From NCBI GenBank assembly GCA_018813725.1, contig JAHJBD010000079.1, positions 1 through 7,536 on the forward strand: a stretch of DNA of 7,536 nt, read 5' to 3'. A program made the translations under genes and the position numbers. This DNA comes from Nanobdellota archaeon. Its GTDB lineage: Archaea; Nanobdellota; Nanobdellia; Woesearchaeales; JAHJBD01. Positions 1 through 6,472 of this stretch are shown one piece after another. The number at the start of each line of letters is the position of its first letter. Position 1 is the first letter of the stretch. Under the pieces are notes generated by a model, which was not told the origin of the DNA, made no database searches, and saw only the letters and a program-made list of their open reading frames with translations.

Positions 1-63
1 ACACCGCCACCACCGGGATCTACACCGCCACCACCAGGATCTACACCAGCGCCACCAGGATCA
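1..63 (+). repeat. Three tandem 21-bp units encoding TPPPPGS linker
   Basis: Units at 1-21, 22-42 and 43-63 encode TPPPPGS, TPPPPGS and TPAPPGS. The first two differ by one base (G/A at the fifth codon's end), while the third has further changes. The array touches the window edge, so more copies may lie upstream. It forms an extended Pro-rich tether before the C-terminal Ig-like domain. Near-identical short units of this kind can change number by slippage, which would alter linker length without breaking the frame. Confidence 0.85.
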
Positions 64-342
64 GGAGCTGCAGGGCTGACTTTTATTGGTGGCCCAACTA
101 CAGGTTTTGTACCTGGAAATCCAGCGTCATTCTCATTTACAGCAAATAGGGGAGCAAACTTTAACCCAAATCCTGCTGCTCACCAGATTAGAATCCAGAA
201 TGCGACAAATGCACCAGCTATTATCACAATACCTCCAAATGGTACAATAGTGCCTGCAGGCAATTCATTAACAGCAAATATGGTTGTACCAAATAGTTGG
301 AGAAATGGAGACGTATTAACTTTCACATATAACCTAAACTAA
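1..342 (+). CDS. C-terminal part of a modular Ig-like protein (5' end outside window)
   Basis: The frame is open from base 1 to a TAA at 340-342, leaving 113 residues of a longer protein. Residues 1-21 are three TPPPPGS-type heptads, followed by a short Gly/Ala stretch. Residues 28-113 are a compact beta-rich domain with alternating hydrophobic residues and a late VVPNSW motif. The domain matches the ends of the next two proteins: compare VVPNSW here with MIPNTW and VVPATW there, each followed by a short polar stretch and the protein's end. This layout resembles IPT/TIG-like or DUF4469-like Ig-fold C-terminal domains, which is a resemblance by eye only. The stop is one base before the next ATG, so the two genes are almost certainly co-transcribed. 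By analogy with its neighbours, the missing part probably contains another Ig-like N-terminal domain. Function is unknown; a structural or binding role is inferred. Confidence 0.85.
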   Translation, partial: TPPPPGSTPPPPGSTPAPPGSGAAGLTFIGGPTTGFVPGNPASFSFTANRGANFNPNPAAHQIRIQNATNAPAIITIPPNGTIVPAGNSLTANMVVPNSWRNGDVLTFTYNLN

Positions 343-346
343 GATG
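340..346 (+). promoter_or_regulatory. Stop-G-ATG junction, genes 1/2
   Basis: TAA and ATG are separated by a single G. The twenty bases before the ATG are A/T/C-rich and have no purine-rich ribosome binding site. Gene 2 is therefore most simply translated by ribosomes that finish gene 1 and reinitiate. Coupling is inferred; the spacing and the missing site are seen. Confidence 0.5.
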
Positions 347-991
347 GCAACACAAACAGGAACAGCAATCGTAGGATCAGGAGCACCAGTTAGTTTCCAC
401 TGGCAAAACCCCGGAGTAGTGGGAGCTACGCCAACTGTTTTGCCAGCGGCGCCGATTGATTTGGAAGTACAGGTCAGAGGTGGAAGCCAGCACTTTAAAC
501 AAGCAAGATTTTTCCTTGATGGTGCAAACCATTTGGGTTATGGTAATCTAAGCACCACAGGCATTGGCGCTGGAAGGATATCAACTTTTGAGCTCCATAC
601 TGATGCGCCAGCAACAGCTGGTCCTGGCGATCATGTAATATCAGTGAGGGTTGTAGATAATCATGATCAAGAATTTTGGGCACAATTCACTTTTAGGTCA
701 GCTAGCGGTGGAGGGGGCGGAGGAGCAGCAGGTGGGAGCTATAATATAATGCCTTCAGCTAATGTTGTACAACCAGGTGGTATGCTAACGATAACTTGCG
801 TTCCGACCACTGGCCAGTTTACTGTTGGTGGACCGCATAATATAACAGTCAGAAACCTTGATACAGGCGCTGGCGTGCCTGCAAATATTGTGATCGATAC
901 TCCAAATCAGATACAAGCATCAGCCATGATACCGAACACCTGGCCGATGAATTCAAACATAACAATAGATGCAAACTTAAATATGGGATAA
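344..991 (+). CDS. Two-domain Ig-like protein with poly-glycine linker
   Basis: This 215-residue protein is not one I can name. A short leader with an IVGSGAP motif (9-15) is followed by FHW and an N-terminal beta-sandwich-like domain (about 16-119) that contains EVQVRGGSQH, FFLDG and HVISVRVVDN. These strands follow the pattern of Ig-like domains, in which a buried strand with a D-G turn is followed by a hydrophobic strand ending in D. A Gly/Ala/Ser linker spans 121-132. The C-terminal Ig-like domain (about 133-215) carries TITC, TPNQIQ and PNTW and matches the ends of genes 1 and 3. The N-terminal domain aligns with gene 3 without gaps across residues 39-60, with about half the positions identical. 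There is no signal peptide or membrane segment. The start is fixed by the 1-base gap after gene 1 and by the shared leader. It is probably a structural or adhesive subunit; this is inference. Confidence 0.85.
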   Translation: MATQTGTAIVGSGAPVSFHWQNPGVVGATPTVLPAAPIDLEVQVRGGSQHFKQARFFLDGANHLGYGNLSTTGIGAGRISTFELHTDAPATAGPGDHVISVRVVDNHDQEFWAQFTFRSASGGGGGGAAGGSYNIMPSANVVQPGGMLTITCVPTTGQFTVGGPHNITVRNLDTGAGVPANIVIDTPNQIQASAMIPNTWPMNSNITIDANLNMG

Positions 992-995
992 GATG
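989..995 (+). promoter_or_regulatory. Stop-G-ATG junction, genes 2/3
   Basis: The junction ATAAGATGGTA is identical to the one between genes 3 and 4. A GGGA at 985-988 lies only four bases from the ATG, closer than a usual Shine-Dalgarno site, so coupled reinitiation is the simpler reading. Confidence 0.5.
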
Positions 996-2252
996 GTACA
1001 AGTAGCAAAGACATTCACTGGAATAATCGTTGGGAATACAGCACCAGGTAATTTTCAGTGGATTAGCCCAATATCCAATGGTGACGTAAGGAATGATAGA
1101 GATATGGATATTGAGGTCCAACTAAGGGGTGCTATACAGCATGCTACCCATGGTAAATTCTATATTGATGGAGTAGATATCGGCGATGCCAACCTAACGC
1201 CGCATGGTATGTGGCCTAATAGGTATACCCAAGCTGAGATACATAAAAGGATCTGCTTACCAAACCCTCCTGTTGAACATTCACTTGCCTTGACTGTGTG
1301 GGATGCTCAAGGATATTCTTACACTGATACTATAAGGTTCAGGTTGATCGGTAAATGCGGTGGCGCAGTATCACCTGCGCCTTCTTCACCAGCACCGGCA
1401 GGCACATCGCCAGCACCACCTGGAAGTGTGCCAAAACGTTGCAATAAGATTTTGTTGAACATACAATCACATTATAAACCAAGAAACATGTGGGGATTAA
1501 GACCTAAAAGGAAAGATTACATCTTTGCCGGAACTCCGGTGGTATTTAGGCCTTATCTTGTTGGAGATAGGGTAAATACAGTTAAATTCACAGCTGTAAA
1601 TATGACAGACCTTACAGGTGGAGACAACTTTATCTTTGATTACTTTATAAAAAAGAGAGATCCTGTAACCAACACATGGACGGTGATTGAGTCAGCTGAA
1701 TTCAGTCCAGGCGGTGTGGGTTTTGTGAGAAATCCTGATGCAGGATGGCACCTTATACCTGAAAGGATATTACCAAGTGGCACTTCAAGCCAGCAAGCAT
1801 ACAGGTTCAATATCCGCAGCAAAAGAGGGGGCGAAGAAGCAAATCTTACCAATGTCCATGTTAATTTCAAGATACCATTTGGTGCTGCGCCTGGATTATA
1901 TGAGGTTGAGATGGTTGGAAGGTCTGAGCTATGTCCACCACCCCTTGTTCCGCCAGTCAGCAATAGATATCATTTTGAAATTCCAGCAGGAGGGCCAGGT
2001 GTTGCAATTATTGCACACCCTATGGTGATAATGCCTGGAGCTCCAACCAATATCACAGTCAATGCTGTTGGAGGCACTTTTAATCCAACACCAACAGACA
2101 GGATTACACTTGTTAATGTTAATACTCTTGCTAGTGTTAACGCTGTAATCGTAGCAAGAACACCAAACCAGATTCAAACACAAGCAGTGGTGCCAGCAAC
2201 CTGGACAGTAGGAGATAGGTTAAGGGTAGATGTTGACCTGGATATGATATAA
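993..2252 (+). CDS. Three-domain Ig-like protein, paralogue of the preceding gene
   Basis: The protein has 419 residues. A leader (MVQVAKTFTGIIVGNTAP) leads into an Ig-like N-terminal domain (about 19-120) with EVQLRGAIQH, KFYIDG and LALTVWDAQG, matching gene 2. A Pro/Ala/Ser linker (127-147, SPAP-type units) precedes a middle beta-rich domain (about 150-332) that neither shorter neighbour shows. That domain ends with GLYEVEMVGR and RYHFEI, typical of the last strands of a beta-sandwich. The C-terminal domain (about 337-419) carries TPNQIQ and PATW and matches genes 1 and 2. Four cysteines (88, 122, 150, 314) are present, but I see no metal-binding arrangement. No signal peptide or membrane helix is visible. 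The common ends with a different middle suggest domain insertion or shuffling after duplication. Function is unknown; a structural protein of the same assembly as its neighbours is inferred. Confidence 0.85.
   Translation: MVQVAKTFTGIIVGNTAPGNFQWISPISNGDVRNDRDMDIEVQLRGAIQHATHGKFYIDGVDIGDANLTPHGMWPNRYTQAEIHKRICLPNPPVEHSLALTVWDAQGYSYTDTIRFRLIGKCGGAVSPAPSSPAPAGTSPAPPGSVPKRCNKILLNIQSHYKPRNMWGLRPKRKDYIFAGTPVVFRPYLVGDRVNTVKFTAVNMTDLTGGDNFIFDYFIKKRDPVTNTWTVIESAEFSPGGVGFVRNPDAGWHLIPERILPSGTSSQQAYRFNIRSKRGGEEANLTNVHVNFKIPFGAAPGLYEVEMVGRSELCPPPLVPPVSNRYHFEIPAGGPGVAIIAHPMVIMPGAPTNITVNAVGGTFNPTPTDRITLVNVNTLASVNAVIVARTPNQIQTQAVVPATWTVGDRLRVDVDLDMI
1371..1433 (+). repeat. SPAP-type Pro/Ala/Ser linker region
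   Basis: The 21 residues from 127 to 147 of gene 3 contain three SPAP units with Ser/Gly/Thr between them. The stretch separates the N-terminal Ig-like domain from the middle domain. Its composition resembles the gene 1 and gene 4 linkers but the units are not the same, so linkers seem to evolve independently of the domains they join. Confidence 0.65.
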
Positions 2253-2256
2253 GATG
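2250..2256 (+). promoter_or_regulatory. Stop-G-ATG junction, genes 3/4
   Basis: The junction again reads ATAAGATGGTA, with no convincing ribosome binding site upstream. The identity of this 11-base block with the gene 2/3 junction may mark the edge of a duplicated gene unit rather than a regulatory signal. Confidence 0.45.
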
Positions 2257-3969
2257 GTAAGGATAAAAAAATCTCTAGAAGGGCTTGAAGTGGGTACACC
2301 AGTTTCACCTATACCTAGTTCGCCAATCCCATCTTCACCTGTGCCTACTGAAACCAAACCAAAATGTCCGCCACATATGAAGTCCCTTTTATTCCCTCAA
2401 AATGGCGTTACCATGATAGGGCTTGCATTTGGCCCTAACAAAGTAGTCAAACAAGACATATTACGTGAAAGGATTCATGAGGCTGATCAACTCGTTAGGG
2501 ACCTATATAATATTGAATTATATCGAGAGCGTATGTTTAAGTATATAGTTAAAGATTCAGATTTCCCACCAAAATCTGGTGCTTATGCTTGGCCATCGGA
2601 TAGGGAGAATCACATGTTCAAACGCAAAAATATATTTGAATTATTAAAACTTGCTCGTTGGTTTGCTGGTGCCCTGGATAGAAACTGGCCTCAACAAGAA
2701 CAAAGGGTCACACAAATGGCCATTAGGGTAAGGGAGTATGATAAAGAACACCCAGGAGTATTAAACCTTCCTAAAAAGCAAAAAATCAAAAGCCCTATCA
2801 GATTTAAGTCAGATACAATGGCAGGCCTTCTTGTCCGAGATTATGAGGTTGTTGATCATATTGATTCGCAAAGGCAAGGTGAAGCAAACGATAAATGGAT
2901 GCGGGTTTATTTGAGACTTGGCCTAGGATTATATTGTATTGAGCAGCTTAGAAAAAGAATATGTGAGATTACAAGGAAAATAATTGAGGAAGATATATCT
3001 ACAGTGGATATAGGACCAGACCTTCAAAGAGAATTGGCTGCTATTCTAGAAAAGGACTTAAGAAAGATTATACCATTATCTAAGAAACAGAGGAAACTTG
3101 CAGAAAAACTTGAAAAAAGTGGAGAAGCAGCTGCATCGCTCAAGTGGCCTACAAAACTTACAAAGGATTACCTGATAGCAACTCATGATGAGATTGTTGC
3201 TCGTATGACCATGATTAGGAGCATACATTATCCAATATTTGCTAAAGATTATCCTGCAGTTCTTGCTTTTAGGGAGAGGTATGCGTTATTTGAAGTAATA
3301 TATAATGCACGACAGAAGAATCAACCATTACCAGAGCAGTATTTTGGGTACACGTATAAACAGGTTGAAGCCGTTGTAAGTCAAATTTTCAAATCATTAG
3401 AACTTATCCAAGAACAAGCAAAAAAATTGGACCAGAATAGGGAAAAGGGAAGTTCAGAAGAACCAGCTGAAATACCTGGGGCACCAGCAGCTCCTGCACC
3501 AGAACAACCTCCTGGAAGAGATGAAAAGGAGCTTATCAAGCAGATACATAATCAAGCCACAATCATTCGAAGAAACCTTGAAACAATAAAAGATATCAAA
3601 GATGTCCAAGTTAAAAAAAGCGTATTATCGCATGCAAGGACAGCTCAAGTGCTAATCGGAAAAATTGGTTCTGCATTTGGTGCTGGGGTTAAAGATGAAA
3701 AAGAATATGGTGAAAATTCCCAGGCACTTTTTCAAGAGTATTTAAGATTAAGAAAAGTTATGGCTGAGAGGACTGTTGAAGAGTTTAACCTACTTAAAGA
3801 AAGAATTGGAGATGATAAAATACAAGAGCTAGCAGCTCAAAAAGAGTATGCCACCATATTTAATCAGATAGGATACGAACCGAAAAGGCTTTCTTTTGAA
3901 AATTGGGTAAGAAACTTCAATATCATTCTTGGCCTTATCCCACAAAAAACATCTAAAAAGAAGAGATAG
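2254..3969 (+). CDS. Large mostly helical protein of unknown function
   Basis: I do not recognise this 571-residue protein. The first residues (MVRIKKSLEGLEVG) share M1, V2, K6, G10, V13 and G14 with gene 3, but no Ig-like domain follows. Instead a Pro/Ser linker (about 15-36, with SPIPS repeats) leads into a long charged region that looks almost entirely alpha-helical (about 44-398). It is rich in Lys, Arg, Glu and Leu, with possible coiled-coil stretches. A second acidic then Pro/Ala linker (399-424) precedes another helical segment (425-571) that ends in the basic tail SKKKR. No catalytic motif, signal peptide or transmembrane helix is visible. It sits between the Ig-like genes and the modifying enzymes, one base after gene 3 and six bases before gene 5. 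A scaffold or structural partner is a reasonable guess but unproven. Confidence 0.8.
   Translation: MVRIKKSLEGLEVGTPVSPIPSSPIPSSPVPTETKPKCPPHMKSLLFPQNGVTMIGLAFGPNKVVKQDILRERIHEADQLVRDLYNIELYRERMFKYIVKDSDFPPKSGAYAWPSDRENHMFKRKNIFELLKLARWFAGALDRNWPQQEQRVTQMAIRVREYDKEHPGVLNLPKKQKIKSPIRFKSDTMAGLLVRDYEVVDHIDSQRQGEANDKWMRVYLRLGLGLYCIEQLRKRICEITRKIIEEDISTVDIGPDLQRELAAILEKDLRKIIPLSKKQRKLAEKLEKSGEAAASLKWPTKLTKDYLIATHDEIVARMTMIRSIHYPIFAKDYPAVLAFRERYALFEVIYNARQKNQPLPEQYFGYTYKQVEAVVSQIFKSLELIQEQAKKLDQNREKGSSEEPAEIPGAPAAPAPEQPPGRDEKELIKQIHNQATIIRRNLETIKDIKDVQVKKSVLSHARTAQVLIGKIGSAFGAGVKDEKEYGENSQALFQEYLRLRKVMAERTVEEFNLLKERIGDDKIQELAAQKEYATIFNQIGYEPKRLSFENWVRNFNIILGLIPQKTSKKKR
2305..2349 (+). repeat. Three 15-bp units encoding SPIPS/SPIPS/SPVPT
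   Basis: Units at 2305-2319, 2320-2334 and 2335-2349 encode a Pro/Ser tether at residues 18-32 of gene 4. The peptide repeat is nearly perfect while the DNA units have diverged at several third positions. This points to selection for the linker sequence rather than to very recent slippage. Confidence 0.75.
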
Positions 3970-3975
3970 TATCAT

Positions 3976-6468
3976 ATGGGACACATAATACACCTTTACG
4001 ATAGAGAAGAGACTTTAGGACCTGAATTACAGGATATGATGTATATTGACATACAAGAGAATATCCATCTGCATTACCGGGACCTAAGGGTTGAGATGAG
4101 TCTTGAAGAGTTTGAAGAGTTCTATAATAACCTTGTACAGAACGGTAAAGATTGTCTCGAACATATCAAGAAGAGCAGATGGAAAGATGGGAAGCATCAA
4201 AACACCTATACCCAAGAGGGTTATAAGATGTTCTCCAAGAACTGGAAACTAAAGAATAGGACAAAATATTTCCCTAATAGGGTGTCTATTGAAAAGAACA
4301 ATAATGTTAACCATATACACATTCGGAATTGCCGCATACAGTGTGATGATAATACTCTGAATAATATTACAGCTGCATTAGGAAATACAAGAACCAACCA
4401 GCCAAAAGAGCTGGACAAGCATAGGCTTCTGGAATTGCTAAGGACCAATGATATCAGCTACAGCTATACCAAAAATGGTGATACCTTGGATTTACATCAT
4501 CTGCCTATATTTACAGAGAAGATTTCAACCATATTGACCTCTTTAGGATTTGGATTAAATGATGAGATATATGCCAAAAATGAGCTTAAGATCAGGCTTA
4601 ATCCTATTGATGACCAAAAGAAGATTCTTGAAAAAACCATTAATGTAAATGGAAAGATATACAATGTTATAAGGTCATTCTATAAGACATGCGGACGCAA
4701 CCCAAGATATATTGATGAGAAGGATATGAATGGTTACAAAGGGAATGATATCCGATCAGGCAGGAGGTATCATGTTGTCAATCGTGATAATAAGGAGTAT
4801 TTTATCAAAGAATACGTGCACTTGCGCGGACCTTCTCCAATGTTCGCCTGGTGCGGCATCGCTAAGAAAGAGAGTACAAAAGATGAGTACCAGTTCATCA
4901 GATCATTAAAGCATAAGAATGCGATAGAAGCCTATGATTATGATAAGCACCATATCGTTATGGAGTACATACCCCACAATGTTGGAGAGCTGAAGCTTGA
5001 TAATAACGATCAAAATTTCATTTTTTCAGAGGTTAAGGATTTCTGTGATTATTATAAAAGAAAATTTGGAAAGTCAATAAATCTTAACCTTGATGTGCAA
5101 AATATCCTGTATGACAGGGATAATAAGAAGGTAAAGATAATTGATTTTGAATTGTACAAACCATATGATTCAGATGTCTCTATTGACGCTCAACTACCAT
5201 TGGTGCAAGAAGGGTTGGGAAAATATGTCGGCAGGATAAAGCCAGATAAGATTGTGTATCCTATGGCTGTGCAAGTAAAATATTTTGAGAGAGTTGTCAA
5301 GAGATTGTTGGAACATGCAGATAACCCGGCTATCGAAGAGATATACATGTATGGGTCATTAGCTTATGGTAATTTTGGACAATACAAGGTCCCATGGACA
5401 AACCTTAGATATATGGAATATGGATCTGATGTTGAGATATTTATAATTGCTAACAAGGATCACCCTATGCCTAAAGAATGGAAACGATTAGGTGTTGGAA
5501 AATCCAATTGTGTAAGTTTTTTTCTGGAAGATATGCCATTGTATTTCAAGAAGGGCCTGCCGAAAGATTATGAACATCAGCATCATCCAGCAGATATTTA
5601 TGTACATTTCAAAGGGGACTGGTCAACTAAGGAAATTATCGATAAGTTTGATACTACACCAGTCGTGCAGATATATTCAAAGACAGGAAAATTCTCTATC
5701 CAATACCCTAGCTCAAAGAATCTTAAACAGTTTGCAGAGACTACAAAGGTTCCCATGGTCACGATCATGATGCCTGCGTATAACCGAGCAAAATATATCG
5801 CAGAAGCTATTGAATCCATACAAAAACAGAGTTATCCGCATTGGGAATTGATAATTGTTGACGATGGGTCAACTGACGGTACAGAAAGGGTAGTCAAAAG
5901 GTATCTTAAAGATGATAGGATAGTCTTTTTCAAGAACAAAGAAAATCTGGGGATAGCAAAGTCAAGGAATATTGCCTTAAACAATGCAAAAGGGATATAT
6001 GTTGGTCATTTGGACAGTGATGATATACTCCATAGAGAGGCGCTTGAAAAATGTCTTAGGATCTTTGGTGCAAAACCAGAAATTAAGATGGTCTATACGA
6101 ATTTTGAACAGGTCAATGAGAATAATACAAAACAGCTATGTATAACAAAAGGCCACACTTTCGACAGAAAGATGCTCTATAAGAACTATATTTGGTCTGC
6201 GTTTGGGATTTATGAGAAGGCAGCAGCAATATCCATAGGCGGATTTGATGATAGCCTAAAGACCTGCGAAGATGGATTGCTTTACCTTAAGATGGGTGAA
6301 TTATTTGACCTATTCCATCTCGATGAGACTCTTTATACCAGGAGAGTACATCCTCAAAACAGTTACACACTCTTTATCCCTCGTGGCTGTAATGGCTGTA
6401 GTAGGAATGGGCACTGTCCAAACCATGTACAGATTGCAAGATTAAAAAGATTGTCCAAAGGGTTATGA
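3976..6468 (+). CDS. Kinase-like / nucleotidyltransferase / GT2 glycosyltransferase fusion
   Basis: An 830-residue protein with several domains. (1) The N-terminal region carries ENIHLHYRDLR (28-38) and a second HIHIRNCR (113-120), giving two copies of HxHxRxxR. (2) A protein-kinase-like fold (about 250-440) has YFIKEY with K278, a hinge-like IVMEY (327-331), a catalytic-loop-like NLNLDVQNIL with N376, and DFE (390-392) in place of DFG. (3) A Pol-beta-type nucleotidyltransferase (about 445-560) shows YGSLAYG with G460-S461, an SDVE pair (D485, E487) and a possible third carboxylate, D540. (4) A GT2 domain (about 593-798) has a PAYNR start, VDDGSTDGT (628-636), DSDD (680-683) and CEDG (764-767), so the GT2 call is secure. 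(5) The tail has C805, C808, C814 and H817, a possible zinc site. No membrane helix is visible. Activity of the kinase-like part is doubtful because the usual catalytic Asp position appears to be Asn371. A glycan or glycoconjugate modification role is inferred; the acceptor is unknown. Confidence 0.85.
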   Translation: MGHIIHLYDREETLGPELQDMMYIDIQENIHLHYRDLRVEMSLEEFEEFYNNLVQNGKDCLEHIKKSRWKDGKHQNTYTQEGYKMFSKNWKLKNRTKYFPNRVSIEKNNNVNHIHIRNCRIQCDDNTLNNITAALGNTRTNQPKELDKHRLLELLRTNDISYSYTKNGDTLDLHHLPIFTEKISTILTSLGFGLNDEIYAKNELKIRLNPIDDQKKILEKTINVNGKIYNVIRSFYKTCGRNPRYIDEKDMNGYKGNDIRSGRRYHVVNRDNKEYFIKEYVHLRGPSPMFAWCGIAKKESTKDEYQFIRSLKHKNAIEAYDYDKHHIVMEYIPHNVGELKLDNNDQNFIFSEVKDFCDYYKRKFGKSINLNLDVQNILYDRDNKKVKIIDFELYKPYDSDVSIDAQLPLVQEGLGKYVGRIKPDKIVYPMAVQVKYFERVVKRLLEHADNPAIEEIYMYGSLAYGNFGQYKVPWTNLRYMEYGSDVEIFIIANKDHPMPKEWKRLGVGKSNCVSFFLEDMPLYFKKGLPKDYEHQHHPADIYVHFKGDWSTKEIIDKFDTTPVVQIYSKTGKFSIQYPSSKNLKQFAETTKVPMVTIMMPAYNRAKYIAEAIESIQKQSYPHWELIIVDDGSTDGTERVVKRYLKDDRIVFFKNKENLGIAKSRNIALNNAKGIYVGHLDSDDILHREALEKCLRIFGAKPEIKMVYTNFEQVNENNTKQLCITKGHTFDRKMLYKNYIWSAFGIYEKAAAISIGGFDDSLKTCEDGLLYLKMGELFDLFHLDETLYTRRVHPQNSYTLFIPRGCNGCSRNGHCPNHVQIARLKRLSKGL

Positions 6469-6472
6469 GATG
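6457..6472 (+). promoter_or_regulatory. Weak SD-like AAAGGG and TGA-G-ATG junction, genes 5/6
   Basis: The stop TGA (6466-6468) is one base before ATG 6470. AAAGGG at 6457-6462 lies seven bases upstream of the start, the best Shine-Dalgarno-like match at any junction here, though only partly complementary to the usual 16S tail. Gene 6 could start independently or by coupling. Confidence 0.4.

Noticed and set aside
344..400. A secretion signal peptide at the start of gene 2
   Set aside because: The leader has no positively charged start followed by a hydrophobic core; it runs into the Ig-like domain within about 16 residues.
495..1121. Minus-strand open frames opposite genes 2 and 3
   Set aside because: They are short, lack starts with ribosome binding sites, and overlap strongly supported plus-strand genes with clear domain homology.
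1738..2028. A plus-strand open frame in an alternative frame inside gene 3
   Set aside because: It overlaps the middle and C-terminal domains of gene 3, which align with neighbouring paralogues. The alternative frame shows no motif.
5341..5500. The GS...D.E region as a sugar-1-phosphate nucleotidylyltransferase (Rossmann type)
   Set aside because: The motif order (GS, then acidic pair, then later Asp) fits the Pol-beta fold, and the Gly-rich N-terminal signature of sugar nucleotidylyltransferases is absent.
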